This document shows, piece by piece, positions 43,093 to 51,382 of a stretch of 64,000 bases of DNA. This stretch comes from Yinghuangia elevatio. GTDB taxonomy: Bacteria; Actinomycetota; Actinomycetes; Streptomycetales; Streptomycetaceae. Numbering within the stretch: the stretch's first letter is position 1; each line of letters opens with the position of its first letter. The stretch covers positions 62,001 to 126,000 of the forward strand of contig NZ_JBEZFP010000005.1 of the NCBI RefSeq assembly GCF_040649515.1, given 5' to 3'. The notes beneath the pieces were generated by a model. That model made no database searches. It was not told the origin of the DNA and worked only from the letters and a program-made list of their open reading frames with translations. The translations under genes were made by a program, and so were the position numbers.

Positions 43093-43114
43093 TCTCTGAC
43101 TCTAGTCAGGGAAT
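43091..43114. promoter_or_regulatory. Operator dyad overlapping the MarR-GNAT start codon
   Basis: ATTCTCTGAC-TCTA-GTCAGGGAAT, with 9 of 10 arm positions paired. It includes part of the ATG at 43092-43090. MarR proteins bind dyads of this size, so this is the likely autoregulatory site. Confidence 0.7.
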
Positions 43115-43143
43115 GGACGGGCGGCACCTCCGGGCCCGATCCG

Positions 43144-44034
43144 CTACCAGACCGGCGCCTTCACGTTGGCGATGCCCAGGGTGTTGGTGCCGGGCAGCAG
43201 GCCCGAGAGGATCGCGGCGGTCAGAAACGGGACGTTGAGCTCGACGAGCCGGTCGATGTCGGCCGGGGTCAGGACCCGCCAAGGCGCGGAGGCGAGTTCG
43301 TCGGTGCGGCGCTCGATCCGGTCGCGCAGGTCCCGGCCCGTGTCGGTGGCCGAGCCGTCGGCGTCCACGAGTCCCCGCGCCCGCAGCCGCTCGGCCGCGG
43401 CCTGCCACTCCTCGGGACTCCACTGGCGGCTTTCGAACGTCTCGACCGGCGCGGCGCCGATCGCCGCGAAGGACACCAGCGCCTCGCAGCCGTCCAGGTC
43501 GTTGTCGACGAGGGCGGCGATGTGGCCGTCGCCCCGGTGCTCGCGCAGCAGCGAGATGGCCTGCCACAGGACGAGGTGCGGCTCGTCGGGCCAGGGCAGG
43601 TCGGCGGTCGCGGCGGCGAGGGGACGGCCGACCGTGTCGGCGGACTCCGCGGCGCGGCGTACCAGTGCGGCGGCCTCCGCCAGCCCGGGGGTGCCCAACT
43701 GGTCGGCCATCAGCGTCCGGTACATCCGGTCGACGCCGCGCAGCCGGGCCGCCAGAACCTGCGCGGGCTCGGCGATCCGCCATGCCGGCTCGACGTGCTC
43801 GGCCACCATCGCGGGGCTGAAGCTGTAGAAGGCCGCGGTGACCAGGCGGGGGCCTGCGGCACCGAGGGGGGCGGCACGGAACGGGAAGTACGCCGGCCAG
43901 CGGGTCTCGGTGGCGTACCCCAGCGCGGCCGCCTCCTCGAACACCTCGGGAGCGTAGAAGAACGGCGCGAAGACCGGTTCGAGCTGGTGCCACAGCCGTC
44001 GAGCGGACTGCCAGTAGTAGACGTCGTCGGTCAT
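43144..44034 (-). CDS. SCO6745-family protein
   Basis: A 296-residue soluble protein matching the actinobacterial SCO6745 family: RRLWHQLEPVFAPFFYAPEV near the start, WPAYFPFRAAPLGAAGP, FYSFSPAMVAEHV, a central WQAISLLREHRGDGHIAALV, and a C-terminal winged-helix-like part (EEWQAAAERLRARGLVDADG). Function is unknown; the C-terminal half looks like a nucleic-acid- or effector-binding helix bundle. It runs in the same direction as the MarR-GNAT gene, 51 bases upstream of it, so the two may be co-transcribed in part. Confidence 0.85.
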   Translation of the reverse strand: MTDDVYYWQSARRLWHQLEPVFAPFFYAPEVFEEAAALGYATETRWPAYFPFRAAPLGAAGPRLVTAAFYSFSPAMVAEHVEPAWRIAEPAQVLAARLRGVDRMYRTLMADQLGTPGLAEAAALVRRAAESADTVGRPLAAATADLPWPDEPHLVLWQAISLLREHRGDGHIAALVDNDLDGCEALVSFAAIGAAPVETFESRQWSPEEWQAAAERLRARGLVDADGSATDTGRDLRDRIERRTDELASAPWRVLTPADIDRLVELNVPFLTAAILSGLLPGTNTLGIANVKAPVW

Positions 44035-44295
44035 GCGGGCGCCTCGCAGCGGGTGAGTGATGTGGACGGTCCGGGGTGGTGGCCCGGGACCGATTCTGCA
44101 ACCCGCGCGCTGCGCGGCAGCGGCACACGCGCATGCGGATGTCCACTTAGCGCGAGCTTCGCCGAAAAAGCGCGGCCGACGCAGCCCGCGGTCTCAAGCG
44201 CGGGGCGGTCTCGCGAACGAGCGATGTCTCGGGACGGGGCGGCCCTGCGAGCGGGGCGGTCTCGGGAGCGGGGCCGTCCCGCACCCCCCTCCCGG
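44035..44295. other. Intergenic, weak short repeats
   Basis: 261 bases between the acyl-CoA dehydrogenase stop and the SCO6745-family start. Repeated GAGCGGGGCGGTCTCG-like words at about 44195-44280 may form a terminator-like fold; no gene seen. Confidence 0.45.
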
Positions 44296-45438
44296 TCAGA
44301 GGCCGTACGTCTTCGCGATGATCTCCCGCTGGATCTCGCTCGTGCCGCCGTAGATGGTGGACACGACCGTCGCCCGGACGTGCCGCTCCATGTCGTACTC
44401 GGTCGCGTAGCCGTAGCCGCCCATCATCTGCATGCCCTCCAGGGCGACGCGCTTGGCCGTCTCGGTCACCTTGAGCTTGACCATGGACGCCTCGCGCGGG
44501 AGCAGTCGTGCGGGGTCGCCGTCGACCTTCGCGGCGACGGAGTACACGAGCAGCTCACAGCACTCCAGTTCGGTGGCCAGGTCGGCGATGCGATGGGCAA
44601 GGGCCTGGAAGCTGCCGATGGGACGGCCGAACTGCTCGCGCTGGCGTACGTACCCGAGCGTGTCGTCGAAGGCGCGCCGCGCGGTGCCGAGCATCATCGC
44701 GGCCAGGATGAGGCGTTCGGTGTTGAGGCCGCCCATGAGCTGGCGCCATGCGTGGTCGACCTGGCCGACAACGGCGTCCGCCGGGAGTTCGACGTCGGTG
44801 AAGAACAGGTCGTTGACCTCGCTGCCGCCCATGGTCTCGATGCCGTGGATCGCCAAGCCCGGTACGCCCGCCGGGACGTGAAACATCGTCAGGCCCTCGT
44901 GCTTGTCGCCGCCGCTCGCGGTCCGGGCGATCAAGAGGATCGAGTCCGCGAAGTGCGCGTTGGAGCACCAGGTCTTCTGCCCGTTGATTCGCCACCCGTC
45001 GGCGGTGCGTTCGGCGCGGCAGGTCACTGCGCCCACGTCGGAGCCCGCGCCGGGTTCGGACATCGAGATCGAGAGCACGGCTCCGTCGCAGTAGCGTTTG
45101 AGCACCGCCTCGCGCTGCGCCTCGCTGCCGAACCGCTGGTAGACGCCGGCCGTGATGCGGGAGGGCCCGTGGCCGCCGATCGGCGCCATGCCGTACGCCG
45201 TCTCCTCCAGGAACAGGCAGGCGTCGACCATGCCCCCGCCGGCGCCGCCGAGTTCCTCCGGCAGCCCGACCCCGAGCCATCCGAGCCCGGCCATCTTGCG
45301 GTACAGCGCGTCGCTGTGGGTGCGCGCTCCCCCGTCGGTCAGTTCGAGCCTGCGTTCGCGGGATCCGCACTCGCGTCGGACGAAGTCCCGTATGGCGTCG
45401 ACGAATGCCTGTTGTTCGCCGGTGATCGTGCGCGTCAT
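44296..45438 (-). CDS. Acyl-CoA dehydrogenase
   Basis: A 380-residue FAD enzyme forming the alpha-beta double bond in an acyl-CoA. The FAD-contact motif SISMSEPGAGSDVGAVTCRA, WRINGQKTWCSNAH and the C-terminal MMGGYGYATEYDMERHVR are present. The usual IYEGT base position reads IYGGTSEIQ, so the catalytic glutamate is probably the one in NTERLILA, as in isovaleryl-CoA dehydrogenase. It diverges from an MpaB-like oxygenase; with the TetR at 46448 this looks like a small inducible catabolic unit. Substrate chain unknown. Confidence 0.9.
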   Translation of the reverse strand: MTRTITGEQQAFVDAIRDFVRRECGSRERRLELTDGGARTHSDALYRKMAGLGWLGVGLPEELGGAGGGMVDACLFLEETAYGMAPIGGHGPSRITAGVYQRFGSEAQREAVLKRYCDGAVLSISMSEPGAGSDVGAVTCRAERTADGWRINGQKTWCSNAHFADSILLIARTASGGDKHEGLTMFHVPAGVPGLAIHGIETMGGSEVNDLFFTDVELPADAVVGQVDHAWRQLMGGLNTERLILAAMMLGTARRAFDDTLGYVRQREQFGRPIGSFQALAHRIADLATELECCELLVYSVAAKVDGDPARLLPREASMVKLKVTETAKRVALEGMQMMGGYGYATEYDMERHVRATVVSTIYGGTSEIQREIIAKTYGL

Positions 45439-45465
45439 GATCGCCCCCTGCTCGCCGTCGGCCGT

Positions 45466-45481
45466 ACAAAGATACATTTGT
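45466..45481. promoter_or_regulatory. Possible operator between the dehydrogenase and oxygenase genes
   Basis: ACAAA-GATACA-TTTGT, a short inverted repeat in the 80-base divergent gap, followed by TTGACT on the plus strand (45484-45489). It may be the site for the nearby TetR regulator, but the arms are only five bases. Confidence 0.35.
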
Positions 45482-45518
45482 CGTTGACTTGTGTCATCGC
45501 TCCGCCGACGATGAAAGC

Positions 45519-46412
45519 GTGCACGCGAAGGTCCGTCAGGACGCGCGCCTACCAAGGGAGTTGGTGGCCATGCGGGAAGCCGCCGCCGGCCGCGGGTCCG
45601 AGATGTGGCGGCGCTTCGGCGACGTACGCGGCCTCGGGCTCACGCCCCACGTGTTGGCGATGCAGATCGCGCATCCGGTCGTCGGCGCCGGGGTCGTCGA
45701 CCACTCCGACTACCAGAGCGACCCGTACGGCCGCTTCAACCGCACGTACCGCTCCATCACCACTGTCGTGTACGGCGGCCCGGTCCGCGCCGCCGTCGAG
45801 GCCGAACGCCTCCGCACGCTGCACCGCCGCTTCCGGGGCACCGACGAACACGGGCGGAAGTACCACGCGTTGGACCCGAAGGCGTACGCCTGGGTGCACC
45901 TGACCCTCGTCAAGGCGGTCGCCGACGCGCACGCCATGTTCGGCCGTCCGATGAGGCGCACCGAACTGGACGCCTACTACGCGGACAGCATCCGCATCGG
46001 CCGCCTTCTCGGCGTCCGCGCCCAGGACATGCCCTCGACGTGGCCGGAATTCCTCGTCTACTACGCCGACATGGTGGACAACACCCTGGAGAACACCAGG
46101 GCACTGCGCGAGTTCCTGGCCAACCTCCGCCACCCGGCCAAGCCGAAGGCACTGCGCCGCCTCCCGGACGAACGCTGGCGGCGGATGACCGGGCCGACCG
46201 CGCGCATCACCTACCTGACCACGGTGGCCACCCTCCCCGAGCCCCTGCGCAAGCGCTGCGACCTGCACCTGACGCCGGAGGAACACGCCGCGGTGGCGCG
46301 GTTCGCCCGGCGGATCCGCACGACCACCGGCCTCATCCCCGCCCCCGCCCGGCGGGCGCCCGCGATCCTGGTCCCGAGGATCTGCGCGCTGCTCCCCGAA
46401 CCACGCGGGTGA
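45519..46412 (+). CDS. MpaB-like oxygenase (DUF2236), copy 1
   Basis: About 297 residues of the DUF2236 / ER-bound oxygenase MpaB family, related to latex-clearing protein, a heme b oxygenase. Key stretches: WRRFGDVRGLGLTPHVLAMQ, AHPVVGAGVVDHSDYQSDPYG, DPKAYAWVHLTLVKAV with the candidate heme histidine, and LVYYADMVDNTLENT. No membrane span or signal. Start is uncertain: GTG 45519 lacks a good ribosome site, while ATG 45570 has GGGAG upstream and would trim 17 residues. It diverges from the acyl-CoA dehydrogenase and is followed by a TetR gene. Confidence 0.82.
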   Translation: MHAKVRQDARLPRELVAMREAAAGRGSEMWRRFGDVRGLGLTPHVLAMQIAHPVVGAGVVDHSDYQSDPYGRFNRTYRSITTVVYGGPVRAAVEAERLRTLHRRFRGTDEHGRKYHALDPKAYAWVHLTLVKAVADAHAMFGRPMRRTELDAYYADSIRIGRLLGVRAQDMPSTWPEFLVYYADMVDNTLENTRALREFLANLRHPAKPKALRRLPDERWRRMTGPTARITYLTTVATLPEPLRKRCDLHLTPEEHAAVARFARRIRTTTGLIPAPARRAPAILVPRICALLPEPRG

Positions 46413-46447
46413 GGCCGGGCGGAGGGGCGCAGTACCATCGGGATCCG

Positions 46448-47080
46448 ATGAACACCTCGCGCACCGCCGTACTCGCCGACGCGCTCGCGGCGGGCGACTC
46501 ACCGGATCCGACGACCGAGCGCATCCTCGACGCGGCACGCGACCAGTTCGCCACGTTCGGCCTGCGGCGCTCCACCGTCGAGGACGTCGCGCGGCGCGCC
46601 CGGGTCGGCCGGGTCACCGTCTACCGGCGCTTCGACAGCAAGAACACCCTCGTCGAAGCGGTGCTGGTGCGCGAATGCCGGCGCTTCCTCGCCGCATTCG
46701 ACGCGGAGGTGTCGGCGCTGCCGACGATGGAGGAGCGCATCGTCGCGGGCTTCGTGGTCGCGCTCCGGGACGCGCGCACGGCGTTGATCGGGCGGCTGAT
46801 CCAGTTGGAGCCGGAGACCGCGCTGCCGTTCCTGACGACGCGCGGCGGCCCGATCCTGGGCGTCATCCGCGACTACCTGGCGGCGTCGTTCGGGCGCGCG
46901 CGGGACGCCACCGCGGTCGACGCCGACGAGGGCGTGCAGGTGGCGGAGATCTTCGTCCGCCTGACGGTGTCGTTCCTGCTCACTCCGCAGAGCATCGTGC
47001 CGGTCGACGACGAGGCACAGGCCCGGGAGTTCGCCCGGCGGTTCCTCGCACCGATGGTCACCGGCTCCGCGACCGCCTGA
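46448..47080 (+). CDS. TetR-family regulator
   Basis: A 210-residue TetR protein with an N-terminal helix-turn-helix at about 25-70 (ILDAARDQFATFGLRRSTVE then DVARRARVGRVTVYRRFDSK). The C-terminal domain ends in a long hydrophobic helix set typical of lipid- or acyl-CoA-responsive members, an inference only. It lies 35 bases after the first MpaB-like gene and convergent with the second, so it probably regulates one or both. Confidence 0.88.
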   Translation: MNTSRTAVLADALAAGDSPDPTTERILDAARDQFATFGLRRSTVEDVARRARVGRVTVYRRFDSKNTLVEAVLVRECRRFLAAFDAEVSALPTMEERIVAGFVVALRDARTALIGRLIQLEPETALPFLTTRGGPILGVIRDYLAASFGRARDATAVDADEGVQVAEIFVRLTVSFLLTPQSIVPVDDEAQAREFARRFLAPMVTGSATA

Positions 47081-47142
47081 CGGCACCGCCCGCCCGCACG
47101 TGTCCCGACCGGGTCGGCCGGGCCGCGGTGTCCCCGGGCGAG

Positions 47143-48018
47143 TCAGCGCCGCCGCTTGGCGAAGCGTGCCGGGGCCGGCACCGGGGGCCTGCCGGAAAGC
47201 GCGGCACGCGCCCGCGGGTGGTAGCGGCGGCTCTCCGGAACGAGCGCCCACACCCGGCGCACCGCCGCGCACACCCTGCGGAAGCGCCTCTCATCGCGTG
47301 CCGTCCAGCGGTAGCCCAGGCGTTCGCGCACGGCCGGGTGGTACATCCCGACGGTCAGCCACACGTTCGCCCTGCCGATCGGGCGCCGCACGACGCGCCA
47401 TACTGCGTCCGGCAGTCCGGCCGCCGGCGGCTTGGCCAGGCCCTCGACGTCCAGCACCTGCCGGGCCGCGGGGGTGTCCTCCAGAACCTCGGTGCACATG
47501 CGGTCCCAGTACGCGCGGAACGCGGCGTAGTCCGGCGGCACGGGGCGCATGCCGACGCCGTACAGCGCGTACCAGCCGGTGCTTTCGCGGTACAACTGCT
47601 CCTTCTCGGCGTCGGTCAGCCGGTCGCCGAACAGGCCCTGCGCCACGATCATGCCCTCGAAGAACGTCGCGTGCGCCCAGAAGTAGGTGTCCGGGTCCAG
47701 CGCGTGGTACGGCCGCCCCCGCGCGTCCACGCCCATGATCCCGGCGTGGTAGTCGCGCACTTCCCGGGCCGTGGCGGCGGCGCGGTCGCCGTCGTACACG
47801 ACTCCGTAGATGGGGTAGAGCGAGCGGAACAGGCGCTGCCAGCGCTCGTTGAAGAAGTCCGAGTGCTGTTCGACACCCGCGCCGAGGCCCGGGTGCATGT
47901 TCTGCATGGATCCGGCCCACAGCGCGAGCAGCGCGCCCAGTGGCCATTGCGCGAAGTAGCGCCACGTCAGCGACCCCGGGCCGGGCGCCGGAGTTCTCGC
48001 TTCACGATGCGGCGGCAC
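47143..48018 (-). CDS. MpaB-like oxygenase (DUF2236), copy 2
   Basis: A 291-residue second DUF2236 protein, only distantly similar to copy 1. Key stretches: NMHPGLGAGVEQHSDFFNER, LYPIYGVVYDGDRAAATARE, DPDTYFWAHATFFEGMIVAQ with the histidine aligned to that of copy 1, and a basic C-terminal tail PAPARFAKRRR. ATG 48018 is used. It diverges from the von Willebrand operon and converges on the TetR gene. Two such oxygenases around one TetR suggest related lipid or polyisoprenoid substrates. Confidence 0.85.
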   Translation of the reverse strand: MPPHREARTPAPGPGSLTWRYFAQWPLGALLALWAGSMQNMHPGLGAGVEQHSDFFNERWQRLFRSLYPIYGVVYDGDRAAATAREVRDYHAGIMGVDARGRPYHALDPDTYFWAHATFFEGMIVAQGLFGDRLTDAEKEQLYRESTGWYALYGVGMRPVPPDYAAFRAYWDRMCTEVLEDTPAARQVLDVEGLAKPPAAGLPDAVWRVVRRPIGRANVWLTVGMYHPAVRERLGYRWTARDERRFRRVCAAVRRVWALVPESRRYHPRARAALSGRPPVPAPARFAKRRR

Positions 48019-48114
48019 GTCCGCTTTCCTCCTGAAATCCCCCTGAAATGCCTTGCGCAGAAGGCGTTCTCCCGCTCAGCGGCGGGGTCCTGATCATCCG
48101 TAGGATCCTCCCCC

Positions 48115-49410
48115 GTGATGACATCGAAGAAACGAAGGATCGCGGCGGGGTTGGGGGCCCTGCTCGTGGCCGCCGCCCTGGGCGGGGCCACCCCCGCCGC
48201 CGCCGACCCCGACAACGGACCCGGTACCGCGCCGCCGCCCAAGGTGGACCTGGTGCTGGACCTGAGCGGGTCGATGAACCAGAACGACGCGGGCGGCGAG
48301 ACCAGGATCGCGGCCGCGAAGAAGGCGTTCAACGAGATCCTGGACGCGCTGCCGGACGAGGCGCTGGTCGGCCTGCGGGTGCTGGGGCAGGGGAACCCCG
48401 GCAACAACAAGGCCGCCGGCTGCCAGGAGACCGCGCAACTCGCGCCGGTGGGCAAGCCGGACAAGGCCGCGATGAAGACCGCGGTCGCGGCGCAGCGTCC
48501 GACCACCGGCTGGACACCGATCGGGCTCGCCCTCAACAAGGCCGCCGAGGACCTGGGCAAGGAGCAGGGCAGCCGCCGCATCATCCTGATCACGGACGGC
48601 GAGGACTCGTGCGCGCCGCCCGACCCGTGCGAGGTGGCGCGGCAGTTGGCCGCACAGGGGCTCAACCTGGTGATCGACACGCTCGGCCTGGTGCCGGACG
48701 ACAAGACCCGCAAGCAGCTCACCTGCATCGCCAACGCGACCGGCGGGACGTACACCTCCGCGAACAACGCCCAGGAACTGTCCGAGCGTGTGACGCAGTT
48801 GGTCGACCGGGCGGTGGAGAAGGCCGAAGAGGTCACCATCCCCACGGCCGTGCACGGCAGTCCGAACGGGTGCGCGGACGCGCCGCTGCTGGGCCCGGGC
48901 GTCTACAACGACCGCGAGGAGTTCGAGCAGCATCTCTGGTACAAGGTCCCGCAGTTGCCGGGCCAGGAGCTGCGCGCGTCGGCTACGGTCGGCATCGACC
49001 GCAACGTCGCCCGGGACTACGACGTCACCATCACGGCGGTGTCCGAGGACGGCCGCGACCTCGCGCGCCACACGGACGCAGGCAGCGGGCGCATGGACGG
49101 GCAATCGGCGGGCCTGCGCTATTCGTTGCCGCAGAAGGGCGACGACCAGCCGGAGCCGAAGGACGCGAGGATCACCTGCCTGATGGTCAGCACGGCCTTC
49201 CACGGCGGCCCCGGTGCCGCGCAGAGTCCGGGCATGCCGGTCGAGTTGCTCGTCGACCTGGTGCGGGCCTCGGACGCGCAGGCGGCCGACACCCACGGCC
49301 TGGGCCGCGGCTGGATCTTCCTCGGTGTGCTGGCCGGCGTCGGCCTGGTGGCCGGGCTTCTGTTCGGCTGGATCGTCCGCCTCTTCGCGGGCATGCGGAG
49401 GGCTGTGTGA
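48115..49410 (+). CDS. Exported von Willebrand factor A protein, membrane-anchored
   Basis: 431 residues: signal peptide (KKRRIAAGLGALLVAAALGG to ATPAAADP), vWA domain at about 40-230 with a full metal-ion-dependent adhesion site (DLSGSMNQ, a Thr in TTGWTPIG and Asp in ITDGEDSC), then a beta-rich domain and a C-terminal membrane span (WIFLGVLAGVGLVAGLLFGW) with a short positive tail. Two cysteine pairs (DSCAPPDPC, and others) suit the outside of the cell. Likely binds a protein or polymer at the surface. Its stop and the next start share TGATG, so the two genes are coupled. Confidence 0.87.
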   Translation: MMTSKKRRIAAGLGALLVAAALGGATPAAADPDNGPGTAPPPKVDLVLDLSGSMNQNDAGGETRIAAAKKAFNEILDALPDEALVGLRVLGQGNPGNNKAAGCQETAQLAPVGKPDKAAMKTAVAAQRPTTGWTPIGLALNKAAEDLGKEQGSRRIILITDGEDSCAPPDPCEVARQLAAQGLNLVIDTLGLVPDDKTRKQLTCIANATGGTYTSANNAQELSERVTQLVDRAVEKAEEVTIPTAVHGSPNGCADAPLLGPGVYNDREEFEQHLWYKVPQLPGQELRASATVGIDRNVARDYDVTITAVSEDGRDLARHTDAGSGRMDGQSAGLRYSLPQKGDDQPEPKDARITCLMVSTAFHGGPGAAQSPGMPVELLVDLVRASDAQAADTHGLGRGWIFLGVLAGVGLVAGLLFGWIVRLFAGMRRAV

Positions 49411-50309
49411 TGCGTACCCCGACCGGCAACCCCACTTCGGCGGACGGGCGTACTCGCCCGGGTACGCCCCGCCGCACCCGCGCCCTGGGACTCGCGTCCC
49501 TCGCGGCGGCGTTCGCACTCGTCGGCGGCCCCGCGGTGGCCGCGACCGACAGCCCCACGCCCGGCGGTTCGGGCGGCTCCGGCTCGAAGCCGGGCAACAG
49601 CACGTCGGCCACCAACGTGCTGCCCGGCACGTCGTTCCTGACGGCCGGGAAGATGGAGGCCGAGACGTCGACCACGACGTCGGGCGCGGTGGGCGAGTAC
49701 ATGTACTGGTCGTTCCCCGCGCTCGCGGAACAGGACGTCAGTGCCAAGGTGACGCTGACGCTCCCGAACGGCCTGAGCGCCCCGACCACGTGGCGCGTCG
49801 ACGTGTTCGACGGCATAAGGAGGCACCAGCCGTGCGCGACGGGCCGTCCGCAGTTGTCGGCGCTGCCGTCCGACACCGAGCTGCGGATCGACTGCGGGCC
49901 GCGCACCATCCGCCCGTGGGCCGAGGCGTGGTCGGCTGACCCGCTGCCCGGCACCTACTACGTGCGGGTCTCCGCGCTCGAGTTCAACGAGAAGGACGTC
50001 GGCCGCAAGATAGGGGTCAAGCTCGAGCTGACCGCCAAGGGCGGCGGGGACTCGGGTCCGGACGCGGGGCAGGACGACGCGCTGAAGGCGCCGCTCGTAC
50101 CGGTCACGCAGGCGGGCCGACCGCTGCAGCCGGGCCAGGTCGCCGAGACGCGCAAGGTGACGCTGGCCGGGTTCGACGACGGCGACGACGCGTGGCTGTC
50201 GGGGACGACGGGCCGGTGGGTCTGGACGTCCGCGGGCGGCGTCGTGGCGATGCTGCTCGGCGTCGGCGGCTTCCTGTTCGCCCGGCACCCGCGGCGCTGG
50301 TTCCGGTAG
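49410..50309 (+). CDS. Exported membrane-anchored partner of the vWA protein
   Basis: A 299-residue protein with signal peptide (RALGLASLAAAFALVGGPAV), a Gly/Ser spacer, a beta-rich domain of about 180 residues with one disulfide candidate (QPCATGRPQ and LRIDCGPRT), a Pro/Gln-rich hinge and a C-terminal membrane span (WTSAGGVVAMLLGVGGFLFA) with a basic tail. No known domain name. It has the same membrane topology as the vWA protein and overlaps it by one base; the C-terminal half of the vWA protein shows similar phrases (GVYNDREEFEQHLWYKVP against AVGEYMYWSFPALAEQ), so the two probably form a surface complex. Confidence 0.8.
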   Translation: MRTPTGNPTSADGRTRPGTPRRTRALGLASLAAAFALVGGPAVAATDSPTPGGSGGSGSKPGNSTSATNVLPGTSFLTAGKMEAETSTTTSGAVGEYMYWSFPALAEQDVSAKVTLTLPNGLSAPTTWRVDVFDGIRRHQPCATGRPQLSALPSDTELRIDCGPRTIRPWAEAWSADPLPGTYYVRVSALEFNEKDVGRKIGVKLELTAKGGGDSGPDAGQDDALKAPLVPVTQAGRPLQPGQVAETRKVTLAGFDDGDDAWLSGTTGRWVWTSAGGVVAMLLGVGGFLFARHPRRWFR

Positions 50310-50321
50310 TAGTTCGCGCGC

Positions 50322-50365
50322 AGACGCCCGGGTGGGAGGCTGCTTCGCCTCCCGCCCGGGCGTCT
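50322..50365 (+). terminator. Strong terminator of the vWA operon
   Basis: A 19-bp stem with one G-T pair (50322-50340 with 50347-50365), loop TGCTTC, followed by TCTGTG, starting 13 bases after the stop codon. Confidence 0.85.
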
Positions 50366-50386
50366 TCTGTGTGGGCCGTGACTGTC

Positions 50387-50484
50387 GTGCTCGTGGTGCC
50401 GTGCTCGTGGTGCTGTACGCGGGGTGCCGTACGCGTGGTGCCGTACGCGTTTTGCCGTACGCGTTTTGCCGTGCCCGTGGTGCG
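50387..50484. repeat. 14-bp tandem repeat, seven copies
   Basis: Seven head-to-tail 14-base units drifting from GTGCTCGTGGTGCC through GTACGCGTTTTGCC and back. The last unit ends one base before the LysR stop codon. No spacers, so it is not a CRISPR array. Confidence 0.95.
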
Positions 50485-50485
50485 C

Positions 50486-51382
50486 TCAGATGTCGCCGGA
50501 TTCGCGCACTCCCCCGCGCTGCGCGAACTCCAGGAACGAGCGCGCCTGCCGGCCCGTCGCCTCGGGCGTGTGCACCAGCGCCACCGCCCGCAGCAGGGGC
50601 GGGTCGAACGAGCGGATGACCGCCGACTCGCCGAACACCCCGAGGGCGATGTCGCGGTACCAGAGCATCGAGCCCTCGCCGTTGAGCACCGAGGCGATCC
50701 AGTGCACCCGGTCGTCGGTCTCGACGACCGCCACCGGGCGGACCCACAGTGTCGCGAACATGGCCTCCATCTCGGAGCGCCGCCCGCTGCCGCGCGTCGG
50801 CATGGCCATGCGGAGGCCGTTGAGCATCGCCCACGGCATCGGGTCGGGCAGGTCCTCGGACGGCGGCGAGACCAGGACGACTTCGTGCTCGGCGAGCCGG
50901 TGCGAGCGCAGGTCCTGCGGTACCGGGGCGTCGACCAGCCCGAGCGCGGTCAGGCCGCTGCGGACCGACTCGAAGACGTCCTCGCGGCTGAGGCAGCGTA
51001 CGACGTCCACCGGCACCCCGGGTGTCTCCACCTCGAACGCCGGGACGATGCGGCCGGTCAGGTCGACGGCGAGGGTGTGCGTGGTGGCGATGCGCAGGCC
51101 GCTGACCCGGGCGGCCTCGGCGGCGCGGCCGACGTCCTCGATCGCGCCGACGGTGTCGAGGACGGTGCGGGCGAGCCGCACCACGCGCTTGCCTTCCGCG
51201 GTGAGCCCCACGCTGCGGCCCTCGCGGACCAGCAGTTCCCCGCCGAGCTCGTGTTCCAGCGCCTTGAGGGCGCGGGACAGCGCCGACTGCGCGACATAGA
51301 GGGCTTCGGCCGCCGCCGTCATGGTGCCGTGGTCCGCGACCGCTATGAGGTAGCGCAACTGCTGAAGAGTCACGTGTCGCAC
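50486..51382 (-). CDS. LysR-family regulator
   Basis: A 298-residue LysR regulator. The N-terminal winged helix is clear: LQQLRYLIAVADHGTMTAAA, then LYVAQSALSRALKALEHELG and LLVREGRSVGLT. The effector domain (about 90-298) has the usual two-lobe pattern. GTG 51382 is the start. It is divergent from the large synthase gene across a 624-base region; LysR regulators usually control the divergent gene, so it is the best candidate for pathway control of the lipid synthase. Confidence 0.88.
   Translation of the reverse strand: MRHVTLQQLRYLIAVADHGTMTAAAEALYVAQSALSRALKALEHELGGELLVREGRSVGLTAEGKRVVRLARTVLDTVGAIEDVGRAAEAARVSGLRIATTHTLAVDLTGRIVPAFEVETPGVPVDVVRCLSREDVFESVRSGLTALGLVDAPVPQDLRSHRLAEHEVVLVSPPSEDLPDPMPWAMLNGLRMAMPTRGSGRRSEMEAMFATLWVRPVAVVETDDRVHWIASVLNGEGSMLWYRDIALGVFGESAVIRSFDPPLLRAVALVHTPEATGRQARSFLEFAQRGGVRESGDI

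Noticed and set aside
43021..45903. 960-codon plus-strand frame
   Set aside because: Antisense to the SCO6745-family and acyl-CoA dehydrogenase genes and entering the MpaB gene out of frame; no domain visible.
50387..50484. CRISPR-like repeat array
   Set aside because: Units are contiguous 14-mers without spacers and no cas gene is near; it is a simple tandem repeat.
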